From contig CAZNPL010000036.1 of NCBI GenBank assembly GCA_964574815.1, forward strand, positions 7,693-71,692: a DNA stretch of 64,000 bases, in the 5' to 3' direction. Positions within the stretch are counted from its first letter, which is position 1. Each line of letters begins with the position of its first letter. Shown one piece after another: positions 33,664-42,248 of the stretch. The notes beneath the pieces were generated by a model. The model worked only from the letters and a program-made list of their open reading frames with translations. It did not search any database and was not told the origin of the DNA. This stretch comes from CAZNPL01 sp964574815 (GTDB lineage: Bacteria; Planctomycetota; Phycisphaerae; UBA1845). A program made the position numbers and the translations under genes.

Positions 33664-34206
33664 TCAGTCTCCGTGATGATGCGTTTTTGTGTCGTTGGTG
33701 AAGATGTAATCGCCGCCCTTCGCGGACGAATGACACGCATTACACGACTGCACCTGGCCGGCGATCCTGGTGTCACCGCGCATCGCCACGCTGCCGTCGG
33801 GCGTGTATTTCACCCAGTACCAGTCGTTGTTCTCCGAGTCGTAGCCCTCGATGCGCTTCATGATCGTGATGGCCATGAGCTCTTCATCCGGGCTGTAGTT
33901 CTCCTTGATAATGATCGAGCCGAAGGGCGGATCCTCCAGGTTGCCAAACGTCGTGCGGTTGATGAAAAGCTTGAGCTTCTTTCCGTGCGGGCTCTTGCCC
34001 GGGTAAAAGCCGGTATCCTGGCCCGGCCAGGGAGCCCACTGCTTGTAGTGCAACGTCTTCATCTCCTTCCAGATCGCAGCCGCGTCCGGCATGTCCTCGG
34101 ACATCTGCGCGGCCGCTTGCGGCGCTCCCTGCGGGGGCAGAGCGAACAGGCCGGCTGCGATCAGCAGCACCACGGTTAACAGCAACGATTTGACCAGCTT
34201 TCGCAT
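33664..34206 (-). CDS. Cytochrome P460-like c-type haem protein
   Basis: The 180-residue protein has a signal peptide (cleavage near APQAAAQM), a beta-rich domain beginning at about residue 55 (YKQWAPWPGQ, the G-K-x-P-H-G motif), Lys101 in SIIIKENY at the place where P460 proteins carry the lysine that can cross-link to haem, and a C-terminal haem motif CNACH (155-159). A GGAGGAGG site precedes the ATG. P460-family proteins oxidise hydroxylamine or handle nitric oxide. Assignment to the family is good; activity not shown. Ends in a His-rich tail (THHHGD). Confidence 0.85.
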   Translation of the reverse strand: MRKLVKSLLLTVVLLIAAGLFALPPQGAPQAAAQMSEDMPDAAAIWKEMKTLHYKQWAPWPGQDTGFYPGKSPHGKKLKLFINRTTFGNLEDPPFGSIIIKENYSPDEELMAITIMKRIEGYDSENNDWYWVKYTPDGSVAMRGDTRIAGQVQSCNACHSSAKGGDYIFTNDTKTHHHGD

Positions 34207-34749
34207 GAAACACCTCCTCCGTTTGTGATGCGTCGTGGTTTGGCGCGTGCGTTTGGACTGACAGTGACCGACGCCGATCCCCTGGATTATCGCCCGAGCG
34301 ACGTGAACTGCGCATGAATTCCCCGTAACAAAGCCGTAATCGATGCGGCGATCCGGCCGGCGTTGTCGAGGCCGGCACTCGAAGCGCGAGTCGGTTACCG
34401 GCTCGGCACCCTTTACGTGCGTAAACGCGGTACACCTTTATCTCAGGCGACTGACTGTGCGGCCAAATCCGCATCCGCGTGTGTTGCGCAGGCCGCCGTT
34501 CACATGATTACGGGCGAGATACCCGGAATTCAGGGAGGCGTCAGCCGGCCGGGCTAGTCTGTACCTATACGCCCGCTCATGACGAGGCGGTGTATATCTG
34601 CCTTCTTTTGTCGGCCCGGAGCGCATGCTGCTGGGAGCGGTTGTGAAGCCGTGGCGCCCGCAAGCACCGCGCTCGGGAAGGCGGGTCATGCTGCGCGGCA
34701 TGTTGAGGAGTTCGCCGAAGACTAAGGGCCGTACCCGGAGGCGTCGGAT
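34207..34749. other. Divergent intergenic region
   Basis: 543 bp between the P460 gene (-) and a run of small + strand genes. It must contain at least two promoters. I noticed no supported gene, RNA or repeat; the GGAGG near 34738 is the ribosome-binding site of the next small gene. Confidence 0.35.
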
Positions 34750-34923
34750 ATGAGAAAGAATGCCCCATGGCTCGTTGTGGTCGCCCTGTGCGTCCTGGTC
34801 GTCCTCATGGCAACGGATACGGTAACGATCAAGTGCGATTCAGACGAGCTCGATGTTCCCGAGGCCGTTGAAGACGCGGGAGAGAACATAGAGGACGCTG
34901 CGGAGGAGTTGACCGAAGGCTGA
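34750..34923 (+). CDS. 57-residue membrane-anchored acidic small protein
   Basis: The product starts MRKNAPWLVVVALCVLVV, a single N-terminal membrane helix or signal anchor, then a strongly acidic region (SDELDVPEAVEDAGENIEDA). A GGAGG site lies about nine bases upstream. It is the first in a row of four or five small envelope genes on this strand. No family recognised. Confidence 0.6.
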   Translation: MRKNAPWLVVVALCVLVVLMATDTVTIKCDSDELDVPEAVEDAGENIEDAAEELTEG

Positions 34924-34959
34924 TCACTGAATGCGGCACCACATAAGGAGCTATGAGAC

Positions 34960-35319
34960 ATGCTGAGATATCGAATGATTCCCATGTTTTCGTTGCTGGC
35001 CATTGGGGGTGGATGTGCAACGATGGAGGGGAAGTGGTCGCTGACCAAAGTCGATCCGACGGCGGCGCGGCGTGACTTCGCGTTTACCAGCCTGACGCTT
35101 CAGGAGGACGGGACGTATTATGCTGAAGCACAGGAGTTCGGCGAGACGGAATCCGTGTCGGGCACCTGGTCATTCGAGAACGGGGTGCTTTCGCTCAAGC
35201 AGCAGGACGGCGAAGAGCACACGTACGACGCCGAACTGCTGGGTGCCGACGAATTAAGGCTGATCCATCACAAGAGCGGGCGCCGCGTGGTCGCCGCATT
35301 CGAGAAGCGGGCGTCCTAG
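34960..35319 (+). CDS. Small lipoprotein, lipocalin-like domain
   Basis: The 119-residue protein has a signal with a lipobox-like IGGGC (Cys about 19) and a beta-rich domain with the pattern MEGKWSLTKVDP...FTSLTLQEDGTYYAE...SGTWSFENGVLSLKQQ, typical of small lipocalin-like stress lipoproteins. AAGGAG lies twelve bases before the ATG. It is likely anchored in a membrane; ligand unknown. Confidence 0.65.
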   Translation: MLRYRMIPMFSLLAIGGGCATMEGKWSLTKVDPTAARRDFAFTSLTLQEDGTYYAEAQEFGETESVSGTWSFENGVLSLKQQDGEEHTYDAELLGADELRLIHHKSGRRVVAAFEKRAS

Positions 35320-35510
35320 CTGCGACCAGCGTGCGGTTTTGAGAGGGACGATCTCGGTGGGGCTGGCGGCGTTCGGCGCGCGTGTCGGCATCCCCGGGTA
35401 TCGCACCGTGTGCGCAACTTTGTCGCGTTCCGAAAGTGTTTCGATACGGCTGCGGTGGCGGCGCCAGGCCGCAGCTTGAACTGACGTTTCTAACCGAAAG
35501 GGGTTTTGTG

Positions 35511-35693
35511 ATGTTGAGTTGGGCGCTTGCGTTCTTCGTAATTGCGATCATTGCGGCGATCTTCGGCTTCGGGAATATCGCGGCCGGCGCCACGGCGATC
35601 GCCAAGATCCTGTTTTTCCTGTTCCTGATCCTGTTCGTGGCCGCTCTGATCGGCGCGTTGATACGCGGGCGTCCGCCCCGCCCGCCGACATAA
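35511..35693 (+). CDS. DUF1328 family small membrane protein
   Basis: This 60-residue protein begins MLSWALAFFVIAIIAAIFGFG, then GNIAAGATAIAKILFFLFLI and ends with a short basic-proline tail. This is the two-helix DUF1328 (YtjA-like) family. Function is unknown; homologues often accompany stress genes. A purine-rich AAAGGGG lies upstream of the ATG. Confidence 0.85.
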   Translation: MLSWALAFFVIAIIAAIFGFGNIAAGATAIAKILFFLFLILFVAALIGALIRGRPPRPPT

Positions 35694-35757
35694 TCTCGGG
35701 CGAGACGGAGACGGTCGCAAATCGGATATGGACCGTCACAACAGAAAGGTGTGAACC

Positions 35758-36084
35758 GTGAACAAATGGAGGAGAATCCTGGCAGGGATGATGGTGTGTC
35801 TCATCTCAGTCGGCACGTCCGGCTGCTGTACGATCGCCCATAGCGGTGAGATAGAGACCTGGGACGACAATACCGGAGGCGGAGAGGCGTGCCCGTGGCT
35901 CATTGGTGACGCGCTGCTGCTGATCCCCGGGATTGTTCCCGGCGTCATCGCGTTCGTAGTCGACTTCGCGACGGGTGAATGGCGGCATGCGGGTGCTTAC
36001 CGCGCCGGCGAGCCGCTGTCGGCGATCGCACGGATGCGGAGCGTGCCGGCTGAGCCCCGAACGCGGAAGGCCCGGATCGGCTGA
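35758..36084 (+). CDS. Small lipoprotein, possibly YceK-like
   Basis: The 108-residue product starts at a GTG and has a signal with lipobox-like SGCC (Cys about 23). A hydrophobic segment (LIGDALLLIPGIVPGVIAFVVDFATG) follows a Gly/Glu-rich stretch. The pattern (lipid anchor, PWLIGD, later DFATG) resembles YceK/YidQ-type lipoproteins. The basic C-terminal end is unlike the rest. Family assignment is tentative. Confidence 0.55.
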   Translation: MNKWRRILAGMMVCLISVGTSGCCTIAHSGEIETWDDNTGGGEACPWLIGDALLLIPGIVPGVIAFVVDFATGEWRHAGAYRAGEPLSAIARMRSVPAEPRTRKARIG

Positions 36085-36195
36085 CCAGACAGCGTCGAAC
36101 AGACAGCCTCGCTGCCCGGCAAGGGCCTGGCGTGCCCTTGGCCGGCGCGCCTGGGCGAGGCGGAGGCTTCAATTGGGGTCGGGGTGGAGGATCAA

Positions 36196-36660
36196 ATGAC
36201 GAACGAAACATTACGGATCGCAGGTGCTGCAATACTGGTAGGCTCGCTGTTGTCTCTGAGCGGCTGCGGCGTGATTCAGGCCTTGCTGGATGCTCTGCAA
36301 GAGGCTGAAACGACGACGGTGGAGTTGCGAAACCAGGGCGATTTCCCGGTGGAGGTCTTGCTGTATTTCGATGACGACCAGGAGACGGTGGACGGCGTCA
36401 TCCAGGAAACCGGCACGGAGCGCACTTTCACGATCGCCGACGGAGCGACCGAATCGTTTTCCGAACCGTGTGAGGAACTCCAGGCGGTCATCATTGACGA
36501 TGCCGACTTGCAGATTGTCGGGGACGTCGGCCCCGAGGATCGGACGGGTCTGCTTCGTGACGGCGACGACTTCGGCTGTGGCGACACCATCGTGTTCACG
36601 TTGACGCATTCCGACGTGGTCACCGATTTCGAGATCACGGTTTCGGTCGAGGGGCCGTAG
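36196..36660 (+). CDS. Hypothetical lipoprotein
   Basis: The 154-residue protein has a lipobox-type signal LLSLSGC (Cys about 24) and an acidic beta-rich domain (VELRNQGDFPVEVLLYFDDDQET, VTDFEITVSVEGP). GGTGGAGG lies just before the ATG at 36196, which makes this start better than the in-frame ATG four codons upstream. Three cysteines besides the lipid anchor could form a disulphide. No family recognised. Confidence 0.65.
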   Translation: MTNETLRIAGAAILVGSLLSLSGCGVIQALLDALQEAETTTVELRNQGDFPVEVLLYFDDDQETVDGVIQETGTERTFTIADGATESFSEPCEELQAVIIDDADLQIVGDVGPEDRTGLLRDGDDFGCGDTIVFTLTHSDVVTDFEITVSVEGP

Positions 36661-36864
36661 ACGCGCTTCGGAGTTGATCCGACGTCGAATGGCGAGCGTG
36701 CGTGAGCAGCGTGCCGATCAGGGCAAGCAGGGAGCCGGGCGGCAGATCCACACCGGCAAGCTCCACCGCCTATAGCGGCTCCGCTTGCCAATGGCACATG
36801 CGGTAATCACGTGCGCTCAACTTCGGGCAGCGTTGCCTTGCGCACGCCAGGCCGGCACCGGCAT

Positions 36865-37647
36865 TTACGTCCAATAGCGTTCGAAGTGGAGGTTGCCTTC
36901 CTGGTGTTTGGTGCTCACCAAGAACCCGCGCTCTTCCAGCATTTTGCTTACCGATTCGATCATGTCCGGGTTGCCGCAGAGGAAGGCGTGGCACCGTCGG
37001 GGGTCGATTTCGCGGGCCGAGCCGGAATTCAATAGGTCGGTGAGCGCCTCCTGCGCCCGGCCTCGGAGGCCCCGCCAGTCGGAGGACTCCGGCTCGCGTG
37101 AAACCGTCGGCAGGTACTCGATCGACGGATCATCGCGTCTTATGACGTCCAGTTCCGCATGATAGCCGAGATCCGCCGCCGTTCGGGCGCTGTTGATCAG
37201 AATGAATCTGCGCCACCGGCCTTGCCCGCGATAGGTTCGTAACATCGAGACGAACGGCGCGACTCCGGTTCCGGTGGAGATCATGAGCAGATCGCCGCCC
37301 TGCGGAACACCCTCGAGCGTGAATGTGCCCTTGATTCGATCGTCCATCCACAGCCGGGACCCGACCTTCAACTCCCACAGACGGCTCGACAGCTTCCCGT
37401 CGTCGGCGTGCGCGAAGAACAATTCGACATGATCACGCTCGCCCGCCGGCGAAGCGATCGAATAGGGTCGCCGAATCAAGTCTTCCGGTGCGTCGGCTTC
37501 GCCGTCCTTGGCCAGCCCGATCGTGACGAACTGCCCCGGTGTGAACTCGGGCACCTGCATGTCGTCGGGCTTGATCCGCAAGACGGCCGTCTGGGTGCCC
37601 ACGTCTTCTCGAAACACCACGGTAGCGTTGTATAAGTCATCAGACAT
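36865..37647 (-). CDS. Ferredoxin/flavodoxin-NADP+ reductase
   Basis: The 260-residue protein has the FNR layout: FAD-binding beta barrel with RRPYSIAS (about 59-66), NADP-binding domain with STGTGVAPFVSML (about 123-135), LCGNPDMI (about 227-234) and the end EGNLHFERYW. The Tyr-Trp end is typical of bacterial FPR-type reductases, where the C-terminal aromatic residue stacks on the flavin. It moves electrons between NADPH and ferredoxin or flavodoxin. It stands alone, followed by an SDR gene on the same strand. Confidence 0.9.
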   Translation of the reverse strand: MSDDLYNATVVFREDVGTQTAVLRIKPDDMQVPEFTPGQFVTIGLAKDGEADAPEDLIRRPYSIASPAGERDHVELFFAHADDGKLSSRLWELKVGSRLWMDDRIKGTFTLEGVPQGGDLLMISTGTGVAPFVSMLRTYRGQGRWRRFILINSARTAADLGYHAELDVIRRDDPSIEYLPTVSREPESSDWRGLRGRAQEALTDLLNSGSAREIDPRRCHAFLCGNPDMIESVSKMLEERGFLVSTKHQEGNLHFERYWT

Positions 37648-37834
37648 TGGCGTACTCTGCTTTCTCGAATTCCAGGACTCGCATCACAAGCTTCGTAACG
37701 CCGGCGCCTGACCTCGGGCTGAGCGGCGTATGAATTGCTTGTTATTCGCCGCCTTGCCAGCCGGCCTTGACGTATGTCCAGAGGTCGCACTCCCGAGCCA
37801 CCGGCCAACGCCTGGTGCTGCCGGCGCGAGCAAA

Positions 37835-38629
37835 TCAGAAGCAGGTGTGCACGACGCCGCCGTCCACCCTGCACGCCGCGCCGTTTACGGCGGACGCCAG
37901 CGGCGAGCAGAGAAACGTCACCAGAGCGGCCACTTCTTCCGGCTCGGCAAAGCGCTGCAGCAGCGACGTGGCGCGATGTTGGGGCACGAAATGCTTGCGC
38001 AGCTCGTCCGGGTCCACGTTCTCCTTGGCGGCGATGTTCTCGAGGAACTCCTCGACGCCTTCCGTTCTGGTGGGGCCCGGCAATACGCTGTTGACGGTGA
38101 CCTGGGTGCCTCGGGTCATCTCGGCCAGCCCCCGGGCCAGGCCGATCTGAGCGGTCTTGGTGACGGAGTAGTGCAGCATGTTCTCGTCGATATTCAGGCC
38201 CGACTCGCTGGAGATAAAGATGATTCTTCCCCAGCCACGTTCGATCATGCGCGGCAGGAATGCGCGCGCAAGACGCACTCCGCTGAGCACATTGATCTCG
38301 AAGTAGCTGCGCCACTCATCGTCGCTGATCTGTTCGAAGGGCTTTACCTCGAAAATGCTGAGGTTGTTGACAAGGATATCGAGGGGACCCTCGCGCTCGA
38401 CAGCATGGATGAATTGCTCCGCACCATCGGTGGCGGAGAGGTCGGCCGCGACGTCACGGAGGCGATCGGCCGATTTCATTTCGGCGATCGCAGCCTGGAC
38501 GGATTCTTCTGTCCGCCCGTTTACCACGGTCGTGGCCCCCTCGTCGGCAAGGTTCTCTGCGATGGCCCGGCCGATGCCTTTGGTAGAGCCGGTTACTGCA
38601 GCCAGTTTGCCCTCGAGCTTCAGGTCCAT
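37835..38629 (-). CDS. SDR family oxidoreductase
   Basis: The 264-residue protein starts at the ATG at 38629 (GAGGGA upstream) with MDLKLEGKLAAVTG. Cofactor motif TGSTKGIG (13-20), Ser141, Tyr154 and Lys158 (HYSVTKT) are present; NNAG is NNLS (88-91), a small change of a structural motif. The C-terminal region VNGAACRVDGGV is typical. It resembles 3-oxoacyl-reductase-type SDRs; substrate unknown. Confidence 0.88.
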   Translation of the reverse strand: MDLKLEGKLAAVTGSTKGIGRAIAENLADEGATTVVNGRTEESVQAAIAEMKSADRLRDVAADLSATDGAEQFIHAVEREGPLDILVNNLSIFEVKPFEQISDDEWRSYFEINVLSGVRLARAFLPRMIERGWGRIIFISSESGLNIDENMLHYSVTKTAQIGLARGLAEMTRGTQVTVNSVLPGPTRTEGVEEFLENIAAKENVDPDELRKHFVPQHRATSLLQRFAEPEEVAALVTFLCSPLASAVNGAACRVDGGVVHTCF

Positions 38630-38951
38630 GTATCGGGTCCCTCGTTGCGCTTGTGCTGGGCCTTGTTCTATCCCCGCCATGCGTCGTGTTTCAGACGAAC
38701 GGGCCAAGTTAGCTCCTCTGCGCGACAGACGACTGAATTCGAACTGAATGATTTGAAAGGCCTCATGGTTGCGGGGTCCCCGTGATAGGTCCTCATGACT
38801 GTGACCAACCGGGCTTTGCCCCGCCTTACGGCTCGATGCGCCTCCCCTTGCGAATCAACAGTGGCCCGCCGCCCGCCGGCTGACTGCGAATTCATGCCCG
38901 CTTCAGCAGGCGTTCACGTTCCCAAAACATCGTCGTTGTGAGGTAAGGGAC
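38630..38951. other. Divergent intergenic region
   Basis: 322 bp between the SDR gene (-) and the ZIP transporter (+). No gene, RNA or strong promoter was recognised. Confidence 0.3.
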
Positions 38952-39710
38952 ATGGCGAGTCCGGCGATGACCAGCGTCAACATCTGGACGGTACTGCTTG
39001 CCGCCGGGCTTACGGCGCTGGCCACGGGTCTCGGCGTGATTCCCTTCCTCTTTGTAAGAGATATCAACCGCTGGTTGCTGAGCATCTCCAATGCAGTCGC
39101 GGCCGGGCTGATGCTGGCGGCCACTCACAGTCTTGTCTCCGAGGGCTCTGCGTCGAGTCCGGCGCGAACGCTGGCCGGAGTTCTGGTGGGAGTGTGCCTG
39201 ATTGTATTGGCCAACCGCCTGATTCGCCGACGGGGAGGCTTCGACATCGCGGATCTGGCGGGCGGCAATGCGCGAAAGGCGCTGCTGATTCTGGGGGTCA
39301 TGACGGCGCACTCGTTCGCCGAGGGGGTGGGCGTGGGTGTTTCGTTCGGCGGTGGCAAGGAACTGGGCGTGTTTATCACGGCGGCGATCGCCGTCCACAA
39401 CGTTCCGGAGGGACTTGCGATCAGCCTCGTTCTGGTGCCGCGCGGCACGCAGCTCTGGAAGGCGGCCGGCTGGAGCGTCTTCACCAGCTTGCCCCAGCCG
39501 CTGATGGCGCTGCCGGCGTTCGTCCTGGTGTTCGTATTCGAACCGTTTCTTCCGTTCGGACTCGGATTGGCGGGCGGCGCGATGATCTGGATGGTGTTTG
39601 CGGAGCTCATTCCTGATGCGCTCGAGCATGCGTCCAGCGCGGCGGCCGCTACCACCGTGACGCTTGCCTTTGCTGCCATGCTGGCATTTCAGCGACTCCT
39701 GGTGCCCTGA
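38952..39710 (+). CDS. ZIP-family metal transporter
   Basis: The 252-residue membrane protein has about eight helices and the two metal-site helices of ZIP transporters: HSFAEGVGVGVSFG (about 118-131) and HNVPEGLAISL (about 149-159). The H-x-x-x-E arrangement is intact in both. Import of a divalent cation such as zinc or iron is expected. The gene is single, in its own transcription unit. Confidence 0.88.
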   Translation: MASPAMTSVNIWTVLLAAGLTALATGLGVIPFLFVRDINRWLLSISNAVAAGLMLAATHSLVSEGSASSPARTLAGVLVGVCLIVLANRLIRRRGGFDIADLAGGNARKALLILGVMTAHSFAEGVGVGVSFGGGKELGVFITAAIAVHNVPEGLAISLVLVPRGTQLWKAAGWSVFTSLPQPLMALPAFVLVFVFEPFLPFGLGLAGGAMIWMVFAELIPDALEHASSAAAATTVTLAFAAMLAFQRLLVP

Positions 39711-39806
39711 CAATGCGCTCGCCGTGTGGGCCGAGCACCCCGACTTCGAACGCGGGCGGTGCGATCGGCCGGGACATCAGCGACGATAGCGGCGTTGCGC
39801 TGCAGC

Positions 39807-40724
39807 TTACGCCGGACGTGCGAGTTCGGCGCGTAAGGCGCCCTCGAGACGCGGGTAGAGGAATTCGAAGTCGCTCTGCTCCAGCCGGTGCGGTACGGCT
39901 CGGACGCTCGGCAGGAGCAGTTCCTCAGCCATTTCACCCAACGCCGTCCGCAGCAGCCACGCCGGAAGGCGGAAGATCGTTGGCCGGTGCAGGACGCGGC
40001 CCAGCGTCTTGACGAATTCGGTATTGGTCACGGGGTTTGGCGCTACGGCGTTCACCGGGCCACTTAGCTCGTCGTCACGCAGGGCGTGATCGATGATCGC
40101 GACGAGATCTGTGAGCGCAATCCAGCTCATGTACTGCTCGCCGCTGCCGACGACGCCGCCGAGGCCCAATCGAAACGGCGTGAGCATCCTGTCGAGCATG
40201 CCCCCTTCGCGGGCCAGCACGACCCCCAGACGAAGCGTGACGACCCGTATGCCGGCCTCTCGCGCAGGTTCGGCGGCCGATTCCCATTCCTGCGTGACTT
40301 CGGCCAGGAATCCGGCGCCTGCGGCCGACTCTTCGGTCAGCACCTGGTCGCCGCGCGTTCCGTAATATCCTATTGCCGAGGCGCAGATGAGCGTGTCGGG
40401 CTTGCGCTCCAATCCGGCAATGCCCTCACACAGCAACTGCGTGCCTTTGACGCGGCTGTCGCGGATGGCGCGCCGTTTGGCCTCGGTCCATCGGCCGTTT
40501 GCGATATTCTCACCTGCCAGATGGATCACGGCGTGGACGCCCTCGAGCCTCTCGGCGTCGAACTCGTACGCGCCGGGAGACCAGTAAACGGCGTCCTCGT
40601 CCCCTGGTTGCGGGCCACGCACGAGACGCATGATTCGATATCCGTCGCTGGACAGATGGCGACAAACGCGGCTGCCGACGAGTCCGTGGCTTCCGCTGAC
40701 GGCGACGGCGGGCGTGGTAGTCAT
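39807..40724 (-). CDS. TIGR01777 family NAD-dependent epimerase-like protein
   Basis: The 305-residue protein starts with SGSHGLVGSRVCRHL, an extended-SDR Rossmann motif, and contains family marks ENIANGRWTEAKRRAIRDSR, SAIGYYGTRG, GGVVGSGEQYMSWIALTDL and the C-terminal LLLPSVRAVPHRLEQSDFEF. This matches the TIGR01777/YfcH family (SulA-like). Function of the family is not known in detail; it lies on its own, convergent with the ZIP gene. Confidence 0.88.
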   Translation of the reverse strand: MTTTPAVAVSGSHGLVGSRVCRHLSSDGYRIMRLVRGPQPGDEDAVYWSPGAYEFDAERLEGVHAVIHLAGENIANGRWTEAKRRAIRDSRVKGTQLLCEGIAGLERKPDTLICASAIGYYGTRGDQVLTEESAAGAGFLAEVTQEWESAAEPAREAGIRVVTLRLGVVLAREGGMLDRMLTPFRLGLGGVVGSGEQYMSWIALTDLVAIIDHALRDDELSGPVNAVAPNPVTNTEFVKTLGRVLHRPTIFRLPAWLLRTALGEMAEELLLPSVRAVPHRLEQSDFEFLYPRLEGALRAELARPA

Positions 40725-41217
40725 GGTCGTGTCACCTCCAGCTAAGAGGGCCTACTTTTTGCTTTCGCGAGTCCGCATGGCCCGCCAGGGGCGCGGTGGC
40801 CAAACTCAAGCATCCTCCGTCCGGCGATTCCTGTCTGCCACGTGAGTTCTCGTCCTTCGCCAAAAGGGGCAGGCGACCAAGCCCGACGTTGACCCCCGGC
40901 CATCAGGGTACCCAACTGCAGCCGACAGGCAATGTCGCCTCCTTCAAAAACGACTGCGGGCTATTCGTTCCCGTTCACACGCCCATGCCGTGGCGTCGCG
41001 TACCAGCGCACTTGCCACGGCGGGCCCAATCGTATCGTGGACCAGAATTCCCCGTCGCTTATCTTGACGCGCAATCGGTTGGGCTAAGTGGTTCCTCGGG
41101 CCGAATCTTCTTATCTCGCCGGTTCCTCAGCGCGACGTTGTCTGAGGATCGCGCGACTCGTCTGTTCGCGTGCCAGATGCGCCGACATTTGGAGTTGACT
41201 GCGAAAGGGAGGCGGCT
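40725..41217. other. Intergenic region upstream of the CsgG-like set
   Basis: 493 bp without a supported gene. The right end carries AAAGGGAGG before 41218. No clear promoter or RNA gene was assigned. Confidence 0.35.
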
Positions 41218-41319
41218 ATGATTGGTTGCGTCAACGATGCCCTCTCATGCCCGCTGGGCGAACTTGCCGAGGGAGCGGCGGACCGATGGATTCAGTTTCA
41301 CCTCGAGACAGAACTCTAA
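41218..41319 (+). CDS. Possible 33-residue leader ORF overlapping the next gene
   Basis: The ATG at 41218 has the best ribosome-binding site in this region (GGGAGG, five to six bases upstream). The frame ends TAA at 41319 and overlaps the start of the gene at 41286. The product (MIGCVNDALSCPLGELAEG, then a short helix-like end) has a Cys and His pattern faintly like the start of an anti-sigma zinc-finger. It could be a translated leader or the remnant of a larger gene. Confidence 0.35.
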   Translation: MIGCVNDALSCPLGELAEGAADRWIQFHLETEL

Positions 41320-42221
41320 CCCGCGCGGCCACCGTATTGTTGACTGTCCTTGCGGCTCCGGCGCCAGATGCATCGCCCGCAGAGACTCCTTCATGGGCCG
41401 TAAAGGCCACGATCGATAACCCAGAATACCGTGTAACAGATGCCGTTGCCGCCCATGTTTTTGGCGGTCGCTGGCTCAAGCTCAATGTTTCGATCTCCGC
41501 TCCGTCCAATGCAGGCACCACGTTGCGTGCCAGGCTTTTCCAAAAGGCGCACCGTCTTGACATGCCTGTGGGAGAAAGCATTGAACTTCCCATGCCACCG
41601 ACACCACAGCATAAGAGCCGTCGACAGCTATCATTCTCTCTCGCGGTACCGGAGGTCGCGCGACCCACTACCATGGAACTTCGGTTCTTCGCCGAGACAA
41701 ACAAGGGGCGGCCATGGGTCCAAAGGGGTGCCGTCCAGTTCAAAGTGTATCCCAGCGATCTGCTCGCGCCCTTCCGGGCGGCCGCGGAGCGTAACTCCCT
41801 CGCAGTGCTGGACCCTACCGGTCGTCTGAAATCATTCCTGAAAGAACAACGCGTGCCGTTCATCGATATCACGGCGTCGGAACATTCTTTCGAACCAGTC
41901 GTATCTTCGCCCCGGCGAATGGAGCAATCCGACAACCGCAAGACCTCGCTCCAGATCGCCTTGGTAGTATGGCCGGACGATACTGGGGACATCACAACTC
42001 AGCACATGGCGCAGAAGCGGATCGAAGCTCTGATGAGGAATCGCGCCAACGTCGTGGTCTTCAAAGAATCCGCGCGCATCCTCCCCGCTGTTATCTACAG
42101 AACGATTGGACAACGGGTACGCGCGGACGTCGAAATGACACTGCTGGACGCGCTTCCTTTTGACCCGCGCGCACAGCTCGCGTTGCTGGAGATTGTCAGC
42201 GGAACGATCGGAATAGAATGA
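41286..42221 (+). CDS. Hypothetical secreted protein, first of the CsgG-like set
   Basis: The 311-residue protein has a signal peptide (RTLTRAATVLLTVLAAPAPDASPAE). The mature part has a beta-rich domain with VTDAVAAHVFGGRWLKLNVSI and a second alpha/beta part (LQIALVVWPDDTGDITTQ, NVVVFKESARILPAVIY). I recognise no family. It is followed 27 bp later by the CsgG/FlgO-like gene and then a large helical-repeat protein. All three are secreted, pointing to one envelope complex. Confidence 0.7.
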   Translation: MDSVSPRDRTLTRAATVLLTVLAAPAPDASPAETPSWAVKATIDNPEYRVTDAVAAHVFGGRWLKLNVSISAPSNAGTTLRARLFQKAHRLDMPVGESIELPMPPTPQHKSRRQLSFSLAVPEVARPTTMELRFFAETNKGRPWVQRGAVQFKVYPSDLLAPFRAAAERNSLAVLDPTGRLKSFLKEQRVPFIDITASEHSFEPVVSSPRRMEQSDNRKTSLQIALVVWPDDTGDITTQHMAQKRIEALMRNRANVVVFKESARILPAVIYRTIGQRVRADVEMTLLDALPFDPRAQLALLEIVSGTIGIE

Positions 42222-42248
42222 CCATAAGCTTGATGAGGGGCTCATGCC

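Noticed and set aside
40796..41221. 141-codon + strand frame in the gap before the CsgG-like set
   Set aside because: Arg/Ser/Pro-rich composition and no ribosome-binding site or domain; treated as non-coding.
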